A stretch of DNA of 64,000 nucleotides from contig JAIQEY010000025.1 of the NCBI GenBank assembly GCA_020073565.1, positions 23,347 through 87,346 of the forward strand, given 5' to 3'. Made by a program: the position numbers and the translations under genes. This DNA is from Terriglobia bacterium (GTDB lineage Bacteria > Acidobacteriota > Terriglobia > Terriglobales > Acidobacteriaceae). This document shows, piece by piece, positions 9,724 to 17,410 of the stretch; position 1 is the first letter of the stretch, and each line of letters opens with the position of its first letter. The notes under the pieces are model-generated. The model was not told where the DNA came from. It made no database searches and worked only from the letters and a program-made list of their open reading frames with translations.

Positions 9724-12700
9724 CTAGAAAATCAGCTTCAGACCGAGTTGCACGGCGCGGCTTCCGCCCGATCCGACCACCGGGTTGGCGGCGGCGACGT
9801 CTGGAGTGGCACAGCCGCAACCGAAGCTGCTACCAAAGACGGAAGGATCATTGAAACCGAAACCATTCTGACCGCCGTAGGGATTGGCGAAGTTAGGATG
9901 GTTGAAAATGTTGAAGAACTCCGCCCGGAACTGGGCGCGCAACCGCTCGCCGAAATGCCAGTTCTTGGCTAGCGAGAAGTCCATGTTGCGGAAACCGGAA
10001 TCGGGGAAGATGTTGCGGCCCATCTTGCCGAAGCTCCCCAGCGCCGGAGGAATCATGATCGAATTGCCCTTCGCGTAGCAGCCAAACAGGTTGAGGGCGG
10101 TGGTCGCAGGCCCTTGATTATCTCCTCCATCAAGAGCCAGCGCCTTCGCGTTGCACGCCGCGTTGTCGGTAGGACTCGTCGCACTTAGGTTGCCGGGAAA
10201 GTAGGGGGTTCCGGCCGGACTCGACTTGAAGTCGGACGGCTTCCCATAGAAACTCCACCGGATCGGGCTGCTAGCCGGAGGACTGACCGGCAGCGGTCCA
10301 GTGCCCGCCGCATCTGTGCCCAGATCAATCGTTCCCCAGTACTGCGGACTTTGCAGGGTGATGATCGAGTTGATCTCCCAACCCTCTAAAGCTTGCCCAT
10401 GGCCCTTCTTGCCGGGGATGGCATAGGTGAGCGAAACCGTAAGGCGATGACGGACATCGAAGTCGCTGTTCGCGTATTCGCGTCCCAGGTGTGTGGAATC
10501 CTGTGGCAGTCCCGCTCCGTAACCGAAGTCCCAGTTAGCACCAACATCGTCGAGGGAGTGCGAGTAGGTATAGCCGGCCACCATGCTCAATCCATGGAGA
10601 TTTCGCGAGGTCAAAGTTGCTTGCAGGCCATTGTAGTTGGAGCGATACACATTGCCCATCTGGAAGATGTTGGCAAGGTATGGGAACTTCGCGTTGAAGG
10701 GCCGCGCCGCCTGTTCAGCATCGCCGTCCCCCGCGCAGATGTCGGGGTTACTATAGCCGGAAGCGATGCAATCTTGGACTCTTGTCGGAGACCACCCCGA
10801 CCCCACTGGGGACTGATTAATGTCGCTAATTCCCGTCAGTTTGGAACCATGGTTCCCGACATAAGCCAGTTCCAGCGAAAGGTCCGGGGTAAAGGCGTGT
10901 TGCAGACTGAGGGTCCAGTTCCACACATACGGCGTTTTCAGTTTGCGGTCGACTCCCATGATCCCGCATGGGCTATCGGCGCAGTTAATGAGTTGCGAGA
11001 GATCGCCGTAAATCGGACCGTTGTCCCAAGGAAAATTGGGAAAGACGGTCAGGTTGCCGGTCGTGATCGTTCCCCCGGCAGTGTTGCCGGAACCATCGAT
11101 AATGGCGCCGGTCGGCACGCTCGGAAGGCCGAAGCTATTGTTGAACGCGAGGAACGACTGCCAGTTTACGGTTTCGTAAACCAGCCCGCCGCCGCCCCGG
11201 ATCACAGTCGAACCCTTGGCGTTCGTATCCCAGGCAAATCCGAAACGTGGAGCGAAGTTCTTGTGGTCGGGGTTGTAAGCGGAGCTGATCTGCTTTCCGA
11301 CCTGCACCATTCCGAGATTGGGATCGAAGTTGCCGAGTAGGTTATGGGCTTCCTTAACGACCGAGTTAAATTCATACCGCAGTCCGACGTTGATGGTCAG
11401 GGTCCTGGTGGCACGCCAGTCGTCCTGCACAAAAGCGGCATAGCCCCAATTGCTGAGCTGCCTTCTGGGGTCTCCGGTCAACACGGAGACCTTGAATGCG
11501 GCGCCCGCAAAGAAGTCTTCCAGTTGCGAGGACGTAATCGTGTTGTCGAGGGGGCTGGTAAAGGTTCCACCCAGGAATGTAATACTCCCCCGCGCATTTC
11601 CGAAGGCTCCTCCGGTCACAGCGTTGCGATGGACCTCTCCCCCGAACTTGATCGAGTTATTGCCCTTGGTGAAGGAAACGTGATCGATGAACTGAGTAAT
11701 GCTGTCAGGTCCCTGAAACTTGGGCCATTTGAATCCGCCCAGGCCGGGAAAGAAGTACCCGGCAAACCCGATGCGCGGCAATCCACCCGTGAATGGACCA
11801 GAGACGCCCGTGTCGAGCCCGTAATCGGACGCCGGGGTATTGAGATCGCCAGGCAAGGTCGGCTGGTAGAGGCGGTTATACCCGACCCGCGCTTCGTTGA
11901 CCCAACGGGGATTGGGAGTCCACGCCCAGCTTCCACCAACGACCTGGGCACGGGTGTGAATCTTCGACCGCCACTTTGACTGCAGCTCGGGAAAGTCTTC
12001 GACTGTCCCCGAGTTGTTCCCGAAGAAGTACATCCCGCTGATGCGGTTGCTCTGGCTAAGATTGAAATCCATTTTGCCAAGCGCATTGTAGACTTTGACG
12101 TCGTTGGGGAATCCATTCACGATATTGATGTCTGGATTGTTATTCGTGGGGAAGCCGGTTCCGTTGCATGAAACGGTGGAGCCTGAGAGCGAGCATCCGG
12201 CGACCTGTAAGCTGGCGGGGCTGACTGTGATTCCTCCGGCCTGGAGATCCGCCACAACATCCGGAATGCTATTGGCGCAGTCACCGGTTGTGACGAACAG
12301 GCAGTTGCCCGCGTCGGGCATCGTGACCATCGACGGGCTGGTGACGCCGCCGAAAGAGTTGCCCACGTCATAGATCTGCCCTTCGTAGGCGCCAAAGAAG
12401 AAGACCTTGTCTTTGACGATCGGCCCGCCGACACTGCCGCCGTATTGTTCCAGCGTTCTGGGGAGCTTGGGATTAGGTGCAGTGTTGAAAAAGTTGCGGG
12501 CATCCATCACACCGTCGCGCCCAAACGCGAAGCCGGTGCCATGAAAGCTGTTGGTGCCTGACTTGAGGCCGACGTTGACCGCCGCCCCAGGCTTCCACCC
12601 GAATTCTGCCGGGGCGTTTTCTTCCGTGTTAAATTCCTGAATCGAGTCGATCGGCAGAATGGTCGCCGAATCGCCCGCGATACCGGCACCGTTGATGATG

Positions 12701-13305
12701 GCTTGTCCGGAATAGGGCTCGCTGTTGAGCAAGCCCTCGATGAAATAGGCGTTGTCTTCCGCGCGCAGCCCGTTGGTGCTCGTGGTCGAGAATCCACCGC
12801 CGGGATATCGCTCCACGCCGGGCCGGAGCTGGAGCAGATTTTCGTAATTGCGGCCGTTCAACGGCAGATCGTTGATCTCGGCGTTGCTCAACGTGCCGCC
12901 CAAAGTGGAAGAGACGGTGTTGACCAGCGGGACCTCTTCGGTTACGACTACGGTCTCGGAAACCTGACCAGTCGGAAGGGAAACGTCAACATCGAGATCG
13001 GTGCCTACCTCAACCTGAATACTGGGGCGCTCAACGGTTTTGAAGCCCTTGGCTTCGAAGCGCATTTTGTACACTCCAGGTTGTAGCTGTGGCACGACGT
13101 AATTGCCCGAGGAATCGGTGGGGGCCGTTCGAATCCCGCCACGCTGAACATCGGTGACCGCCACCGTGGCCCCCGCCACGGCCGCACCCATCTGATCAGT
13201 GACCGTACCCCGAATCCTGCCAGTCTGGGAGAAAACGGGGATGGAGACGACGAGCACCAGACACACGATGCCCAGAACCGGAAGGCTATTGATCCTGAAA
13301 TGCAT
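9724..13305 (-). CDS. TonB-dependent receptor with carboxypeptidase-regulatory domain (Oar-like)
   Basis: A giant outer-membrane receptor of about 1193 residues. The ATG at 13305 follows GGAGGTGGTA and opens a signal peptide (LPVLGIVCLVLVVSIPVFSQ). Next comes a CarboxypepD_reg domain (GRIRGTVTDQMGAAVAGATV), a plug region (EINDLPLNGRNYENLLQLRPG) and a long beta-barrel. The barrel includes LSNWGYAAFVQDDWRATRTL, NVGLRYEFN and VHRNAVTGGAFGNARG, and the C-terminus ends in phenylalanine (RAVQLGLKLIF), as outer-membrane proteins do. It would import a bulky ligand using TonB energy. Its promoter lies between FadR-type operators shared with the divergent GntR gene, so it is likely regulated by that protein and may take up the substrate of the catabolic genes downstream of it. 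Confidence 0.93.
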   Translation of the reverse strand: MHFRINSLPVLGIVCLVLVVSIPVFSQTGRIRGTVTDQMGAAVAGATVAVTDVQRGGIRTAPTDSSGNYVVPQLQPGVYKMRFEAKGFKTVERPSIQVEVGTDLDVDVSLPTGQVSETVVVTEEVPLVNTVSSTLGGTLSNAEINDLPLNGRNYENLLQLRPGVERYPGGGFSTTSTNGLRAEDNAYFIEGLLNSEPYSGQAIINGAGIAGDSATILPIDSIQEFNTEENAPAEFGWKPGAAVNVGLKSGTNSFHGTGFAFGRDGVMDARNFFNTAPNPKLPRTLEQYGGSVGGPIVKDKVFFFGAYEGQIYDVGNSFGGVTSPSMVTMPDAGNCLFVTTGDCANSIPDVVADLQAGGITVSPASLQVAGCSLSGSTVSCNGTGFPTNNNPDINIVNGFPNDVKVYNALGKMDFNLSQSNRISGMYFFGNNSGTVEDFPELQSKWRSKIHTRAQVVGGSWAWTPNPRWVNEARVGYNRLYQPTLPGDLNTPASDYGLDTGVSGPFTGGLPRIGFAGYFFPGLGGFKWPKFQGPDSITQFIDHVSFTKGNNSIKFGGEVHRNAVTGGAFGNARGSITFLGGTFTSPLDNTITSSQLEDFFAGAAFKVSVLTGDPRRQLSNWGYAAFVQDDWRATRTLTINVGLRYEFNSVVKEAHNLLGNFDPNLGMVQVGKQISSAYNPDHKNFAPRFGFAWDTNAKGSTVIRGGGGLVYETVNWQSFLAFNNSFGLPSVPTGAIIDGSGNTAGGTITTGNLTVFPNFPWDNGPIYGDLSQLINCADSPCGIMGVDRKLKTPYVWNWTLSLQHAFTPDLSLELAYVGNHGSKLTGISDINQSPVGSGWSPTRVQDCIASGYSNPDICAGDGDAEQAARPFNAKFPYLANIFQMGNVYRSNYNGLQATLTSRNLHGLSMVAGYTYSHSLDDVGANWDFGYGAGLPQDSTHLGREYANSDFDVRHRLTVSLTYAIPGKKGHGQALEGWEINSIITLQSPQYWGTIDLGTDAAGTGPLPVSPPASSPIRWSFYGKPSDFKSSPAGTPYFPGNLSATSPTDNAACNAKALALDGGDNQGPATTALNLFGCYAKGNSIMIPPALGSFGKMGRNIFPDSGFRNMDFSLAKNWHFGERLRAQFRAEFFNIFNHPNFANPYGGQNGFGFNDPSVFGSSFGCGCATPDVAAANPVVGSGGSRAVQLGLKLIF

Positions 13306-13335
13306 TACCACCTCCACATTGAGGACGGAACATTT

Positions 13336-13346
13336 TGGTCGGACCC
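13336..13346. promoter_or_regulatory. Imperfect FadR-type operator (TGGTCGGACCC)
   Basis: It matches the TGGT-N3-ACCA palindrome in all but the last base. It lies between the receptor promoter and the receptor start, in the expected untranslated leader. It is the weakest of three such sites in this intergenic region. Confidence 0.5.
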
Positions 13347-13391
13347 GCCGCGACCCAACCGGCCTGATAGGGAAAGACCGGGCGATTGGAA

Positions 13392-13420
13392 GATATAGCT
13401 CGACGTGGCCTACCCGTCAA
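13392..13420 (-). promoter_or_regulatory. Predicted sigma70-type promoter of TonB receptor gene
   Basis: The minus strand reads TTGACG (13420-13415), a 17-base spacer and TATATC (13397-13392). Spacing is ideal and the elements match the consensus at 5/6 and 4/6 positions. Operator sites flank it on both sides. Confidence 0.6.
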
Positions 13421-13429
13421 GTAGTATTG

Positions 13430-13440
13430 TGGTCCGACCA
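13430..13440. promoter_or_regulatory. Perfect FadR-type operator (TGGTCCGACCA)
   Basis: A perfect 11-base palindrome with the TGGT...ACCA half-sites bound by GntR regulators of the FadR/LldR/PdhR kind. The core is nearly that of the E. coli FadR box. It begins 9 bases upstream of the receptor -35 element, so the bound protein could contact or block RNA polymerase. Confidence 0.75.
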
Positions 13441-13575
13441 TAGGACAGCTAGCTCCGCGGATCGAGTCTCGCTGGCACTGGGTCAGATGGGGATATGGCC
13501 TAGAAATCGAGGGCATGACGGCTCCTTGACATCAAGACGCTGAGGATTTTCGTGTGAAGCCCTCGTGACAGTCTA

Positions 13576-13613
13576 TTGAAATCGGAATGTTGTATGGTAC
13601 AGTGGTCATACCA
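13576..13613 (+). promoter_or_regulatory. gntR promoter overlapping a third operator (TGGTCATACCA)
   Basis: TTGAAA (13576-13581), a 16-base spacer and TACAGT (13598-13603) form a plausible promoter for the GntR gene. The palindrome TGGTCATACCA (13603-13613) begins at the last base of the -10 element, an ideal position for repression. The regulator therefore probably represses itself. Confidence 0.65.
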
Positions 13614-13659
13614 GTGATCCTGCCGAAAGAACCCGGCGCTGTTTGGTTCGAGGGGCCCA

Positions 13660-14424
13660 ATGACAAGTGAAACAGTAGATTCCTTGGGAGCCAAGCCTGT
13701 GTATAGGGCAGTCAAGACGTCACGGCTTTATGAGTTGATTGTGCAGCAGGTTGAGGAGTCAATCCTGAAGGGGCAGCTCAAGCCGGGCGATCAACTACCG
13801 GCGGAGCGCGACCTGGCCCAGCGATTCGGAGTCAGCCGAACTGCGGTTCGAGAGGCTGTGAAAGCCCTGCGCGAGAAGGGTCTGGTGGAAGCGTATTCCG
13901 GGCGCGGAACATTCGTGACCGATGGGACCTCGCACGCCATCCGGCACTCGCTCGACCTGCTGATCCGCATCAACCAACAGGAAGGTTGGACTCACTTGGC
14001 GGAGTTGCGCTACATCCTGGAGCCGGAGATCGCGGCCCTGGCTGCTCCACGGATTGAGGAACAACTGCTCAGCACTATGCGGGAGGCGGTCGCCGCCATG
14101 GAGCGCAGCCTGCACGATCCGGAGGCATACGTTGAGGCGGATCTCGATTTTCACCTGGCTTTGGCAGAAGCTGCCGGGAATCCCCTGGTTCTATCCCTGC
14201 TTGACTCCATCGTAGGACTCCTGCGCGAGCAGCGCAGTCGTATTTTTAACGTGGAGGGCGGACCGGAGCGTGGGCAATTTCACCACAAGCGGATCCTGGC
14301 CGCGGTGGAAGGCCGGAATGCCGAGGCTGCGCGAGAGACCATGCGCGATCATCTGCAGCAGGTTCTGGCGGACTCAGATGTTGCCGTGAAGGACAATTCT
14401 CAGTCGAAGCTGCCTCATAACTAA
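13660..14424 (+). CDS. GntR-family transcriptional regulator, FadR (FCD) subfamily
   Basis: A 254-residue DNA-binding regulator. The winged helix-turn-helix is at about residues 22-92, including LKPGDQLPAERDLAQRFGVS, RTAVREAVKALREKGLVE and the wing YSGRGTFVTD. The rest is an all-helical FCD ligand domain with LAELRYILEPEIAALAA, a DLDFHLALAEAAGNPLVLSL block and HHKRILAAVEGRNAEAARE; the Asp and His residues there are candidate metal or acid ligands. FCD regulators usually sense organic acids. Three cognate-looking palindromes lie between it and the divergent receptor. The next gene starts 12 bases after its stop, so it heads the catabolic operon. The ligand is probably the imported substrate or an oxoacid made from it. 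Confidence 0.92.
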   Translation: MTSETVDSLGAKPVYRAVKTSRLYELIVQQVEESILKGQLKPGDQLPAERDLAQRFGVSRTAVREAVKALREKGLVEAYSGRGTFVTDGTSHAIRHSLDLLIRINQQEGWTHLAELRYILEPEIAALAAPRIEEQLLSTMREAVAAMERSLHDPEAYVEADLDFHLALAEAAGNPLVLSLLDSIVGLLREQRSRIFNVEGGPERGQFHHKRILAAVEGRNAEAARETMRDHLQQVLADSDVAVKDNSQSKLPHN

Positions 14425-14436
14425 AGGGATTTTGGA

Positions 14437-15318
14437 ATGGCAAAGCTTGGATTCATCGGTCTCGGCGTGATGGGTGGCAACATGGTCGCCCGTTTGATCG
14501 AGAAGGGACACACGGTCACCGGATACAACCGCACTCGCTCCAAGGCCCAGTGGCTGATGGACCGCGGCATGCAGTTAGCAGACTCTCCTAAAGCTGTCGC
14601 GGCCGCGTCCGACGTGACCTTCACCATGGTCACCAACGCCGCAGCGCTCGCGGCGGTGACGGATGGTCCGGACGGATTGCTTGCGGGCATCACCGCTGGC
14701 AAACACCACATCGACATGAGCACAGTGAGCCCGGAAGTCAGCCGGGCTCTCGCTGCCAAGGTCCGGGAGAAGGGTGCCGACATGATCGACGCTCCGGTTT
14801 CCGGCAGCGTCATCACCTTGCAGCAAGGCAAACTCTCGGTGATGGTCGGCGGCCGCAAAGAAACCTTCGAGCGCTTGAAGCCTCTGCTTCTTGATATCGG
14901 CCCGAAAGTAACGCATGTGGGCGACAACGGCGTGGCACTGGCCATGAAGATCGCGGTCAACCTGCAGTTAGCAGTGCAGATGATGGCCTTCTCGGAAGGT
15001 GTTCTGCTGGCGGAGAAGAGCGGGATTCCACGCGAGGTTGCTGTGGACGTCATGGTGCACAGCGCCATCGCATCGCCCATGATTCAGTACCGCGGACCCT
15101 TCGTTCTACAACAGCCGGAAGAAGCCTGGTTCGACTGCAACATGATGCAGAAGGACATGCTGCTGGCCATGGAACTTGGCCGTAAGCTGAACGTTCCGGT
15201 TCCCACCACCGCGGTCAGCAACGAGTTTCTGACCGCCGCGCGCGGCATGGGGTGGGAGAAGCTGGACTTCGCGGTCATGTTTGATGTGCTGGCGCGCATG
15301 TCAGGAGTTCCCAAATGA
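14437..15318 (+). CDS. NAD(P)-dependent beta-hydroxyacid dehydrogenase (3-hydroxyisobutyrate dehydrogenase family)
   Basis: A 293-residue oxidoreductase. The N-terminal Rossmann motif is GFIGLGVMGGNMVARLIEKGH, followed by YNRTRSKA, where an Arg in the loop suggests NADP binding. The substrate region IDAPVSGSVITLQQGKLSVM corresponds to the DAPVSGG motif. The catalytic lysine lies in GVALAMKIAVNL, where family members usually have KxxNN. Relatives oxidise 3-hydroxyisobutyrate or reduce tartronate semialdehyde, succinate semialdehyde or glyoxylate. The ATG follows AAGGGATTTTGGA. The stop overlaps the start of E1alpha by four bases (ATGA), so it is co-translated with an oxoacid dehydrogenase. The substrate is not settled by sequence alone. 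Confidence 0.88.
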   Translation: MAKLGFIGLGVMGGNMVARLIEKGHTVTGYNRTRSKAQWLMDRGMQLADSPKAVAAASDVTFTMVTNAAALAAVTDGPDGLLAGITAGKHHIDMSTVSPEVSRALAAKVREKGADMIDAPVSGSVITLQQGKLSVMVGGRKETFERLKPLLLDIGPKVTHVGDNGVALAMKIAVNLQLAVQMMAFSEGVLLAEKSGIPREVAVDVMVHSAIASPMIQYRGPFVLQQPEEAWFDCNMMQKDMLLAMELGRKLNVPVPTTAVSNEFLTAARGMGWEKLDFAVMFDVLARMSGVPK

Positions 15319-16307
15319 CGACCGCCGCGCAGGCGCGAGGAGTCTCAGAAAAGCTCGACCTGTGGTTGCGGATGTACCGGCAGATGGTCAGCATCCGCCA
15401 GTTTGAAGCGCAGGTCAACGATCTCTACACCCGGGCCCTGATGCCGGGTCTCGCACATCTTTACATCGGTGAAGAGGCGGTCGCGGTGGGCGTTTGCGAA
15501 GCGCTGCAACGGACCGACTACATCACCAGTACCCATCGCGGCCATGGACATTGTTTGGCGAAAGGCGCTTCCCCCGATCGAATGTTCGCCGAACTGCTGG
15601 GCAAAGAGGCCGGGTACTGCAAGGGCAAGGGAGGTTCCATGCACATTGCAGACCCGGCGACCGGCAATCTGGGAGCGAACGCGATCGTATGTGGCAGTGC
15701 CGGCATCGCGACCGGAGCGGCGTTTTCCGCGAAGCGGCTGGGTACGGGCCAGGTAGCGGCCTGCTTCTTCGGAGAAGGCGCTCTCGGGCAGGGTGTTCTG
15801 TACGAAGTGATGAACCTTGCTCAGCTTTTCAAGTTGCCCGTGATCTACGTCTGCGAGAACAATCTTTACACCGAATACACTCACTATGCCGAAACCACCG
15901 CGGGAGACATCCTGGCGCGAGCGATCGCATTCGATCTGGAGGCCGTAGCCGTGGACGGGCAAAATGTGCGCGCCGTGTACGAGTTTGCGGAGCGACTGGT
16001 AGACCGCGCGCGGCGCGGCGGCGGGCCCGCATTTCTGCTCTGCAATACCTATCGCTATCACGGCCACCACGTCGGGGATATCAATCGCGAGTACTATCGT
16101 TCGAAGCAGGAGGAGCACATCTGGAAGACCGAGCGGGATCCGATCACCAATTTCGGAAAATGGTTGATCGACCAGAAACTCGCCGACCAGGCTTCACTCG
16201 ATGGCATGCAGCGCGAGACCGAGGCGGAGATGCAGAAAGCCGTCGAATTCGCCATCGCGGCACCGTATCCGGCCGCCGACAAAGTGGAGCAAGACGTCTA
16301 TGCCTGA
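15315..16307 (+). CDS. Thiamine-dependent 2-oxoacid dehydrogenase E1 component, alpha subunit
   Basis: This subunit supplies the ThDP-binding half of the E1 decarboxylase of a pyruvate, acetoin or branched-chain oxoacid dehydrogenase complex. The ThDP motif begins GEGALGQGVLYEVMNLAQ and ends at the Asn pair in IYVCENN. The upstream block LAHLYIGEEAVAVGVCEAL and the HRGHGHCLAKG region are typical. The phosphorylation-loop area is THYAETT. At 330 residues it matches the AcoA/PdhA type. It overlaps its neighbours at both ends (4 bases with the dehydrogenase, 8 with E1beta). It is cytoplasmic. Which oxoacid is used cannot be told from these motifs; the surrounding genes argue for a dedicated catabolic complex rather than the housekeeping one. 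Confidence 0.93.
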   Translation: MTTAAQARGVSEKLDLWLRMYRQMVSIRQFEAQVNDLYTRALMPGLAHLYIGEEAVAVGVCEALQRTDYITSTHRGHGHCLAKGASPDRMFAELLGKEAGYCKGKGGSMHIADPATGNLGANAIVCGSAGIATGAAFSAKRLGTGQVAACFFGEGALGQGVLYEVMNLAQLFKLPVIYVCENNLYTEYTHYAETTAGDILARAIAFDLEAVAVDGQNVRAVYEFAERLVDRARRGGGPAFLLCNTYRYHGHHVGDINREYYRSKQEEHIWKTERDPITNFGKWLIDQKLADQASLDGMQRETEAEMQKAVEFAIAAPYPAADKVEQDVYA

Positions 16308-17298
16308 AATGGGCGGCCGCGAACTGACCTTTGCGCAGGCAATCCGCGAGGCCTTGGCCGAAGAGATGCGCCGCGACCACACGGTGTGCATCTTGGGCGA
16401 AGATGTCGCGGAAGCCGGCACTCCCTTCAAAGTTCTCTCCGGTCTGCTCGAGGAGTTCGGCAAAGACCGCGTGCTCGATACCCCAATCTCCGAAGCTGGT
16501 TTTACGGGACTGGCCGTCGGAGCTGCCATGACCGGAATGCGCCCGGTCGTGGACATCATGTTTGGCGATTTCATCACCTTGACCATGGACCAGATGGTGA
16601 ACCAGGCTGCCAAAGTTCACTACATGTCGGGCGGAAAGTGGAAAGTGCCGATGGTCATGCGCACGACGCTGGGGGCGACGCGGCGCTCTGCGGCTCAGCA
16701 TTCGCAGTCGCTGCACGCGTGGTTCTGCCATGTGCCCGGGCTGAAGGTCGTACTTCCGTCTACGCCTTACGACGCGAAGGGCCTGTTGAAATCTGCCATT
16801 CGCGACGAGAATCCGGTCGTCTTCTTCGAAGACAAGATGATGTACAAATTGAAAGGCTCTGTGCCGGCAGAAGACTACACGGTCCCGTTGGGCGTGGCCG
16901 ATGTCAAACGAGTAGGCGAAGACATTTCGATCATCGCCACGAGCAGCATGGTGCAGGTTGCGCTGGGTGCTGCCACATTGCTCGAGGAGATCGGCATCAG
17001 TGCGGAAGTGGTGGATCCTCGCACCATGTGGCCGCTCGATGAGAAGACGCTGATCGAATCGGCCAGGAAGACATCGCGGGTGATCGTGCTCGATGAGGGC
17101 TACGAGCGCTACGGCGTCACAGCGGAACTTGCGTCGGTGATTGCTACCGGCGCATTCTACGACTTGGACGCGCCGGTGAAGCGCATGGGCGCGATGCATG
17201 TTCCGATTCCGTTCTCGCCGCCCCTGGAAGATCTGACCGTGCCGACGGCGGAGAGCGTGTTTAAGGCCGCGCGGGCACTGTGTGGAGGTCAGAGGTAA
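16300..17298 (+). CDS. Thiamine-dependent 2-oxoacid dehydrogenase E1 component, beta subunit
   Basis: A 332-residue transketolase-like subunit. The true start is the ATG at 16300 (MPEMGGRELTFAQAIREAL), inside the end of E1alpha; the ORF-track extension upstream is translation of E1alpha in another frame. Family features are GEDVAEAGTPFKVLSGLLEEF with the catalytic glutamate region, DTPISEAGFTGLAVGAAMTG, FGDFITLTMDQMVNQAAK, and the C-terminal domain DPRTMWPLDEKTLIESARK. It forms the alpha2beta2 E1 with the preceding product. No sign of damage. Confidence 0.93.
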   Translation: MPEMGGRELTFAQAIREALAEEMRRDHTVCILGEDVAEAGTPFKVLSGLLEEFGKDRVLDTPISEAGFTGLAVGAAMTGMRPVVDIMFGDFITLTMDQMVNQAAKVHYMSGGKWKVPMVMRTTLGATRRSAAQHSQSLHAWFCHVPGLKVVLPSTPYDAKGLLKSAIRDENPVVFFEDKMMYKLKGSVPAEDYTVPLGVADVKRVGEDISIIATSSMVQVALGAATLLEEIGISAEVVDPRTMWPLDEKTLIESARKTSRVIVLDEGYERYGVTAELASVIATGAFYDLDAPVKRMGAMHVPIPFSPPLEDLTVPTAESVFKAARALCGGQR

Positions 17299-17385
17299 GA
17301 GGTCAGATTGCAGAAGTAAGAACATCCATTCCACATGGGTTTCACCTCTGCAATCTCACCTCTGTCCTCTGACCTGTTCTTGAAG
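17285..17385. repeat. Long imperfect inverted repeat between E1beta and M24 genes
   Basis: The left arm AGGTCAGAGGTAAGAGGTC(AGATTGCAGAAG) starts inside the last codons of E1beta. It is mirrored by CTCTGCAATCTCACCTCTGTCCTCTGACCT about 30 bases later. The arms pair over roughly 30 bases with interruptions, giving a strong hairpin inside the operon. Confidence 0.75.
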
Positions 17386-17410
17386 CGCGGCTGCAGCAAA
17401 GGAGAAAATT

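Noticed and set aside
10393-11979. Two long plus-strand frames (315 and 211 codons) inside the TonB receptor
   Set aside because: They lie wholly antisense to an intact receptor and show no motifs.
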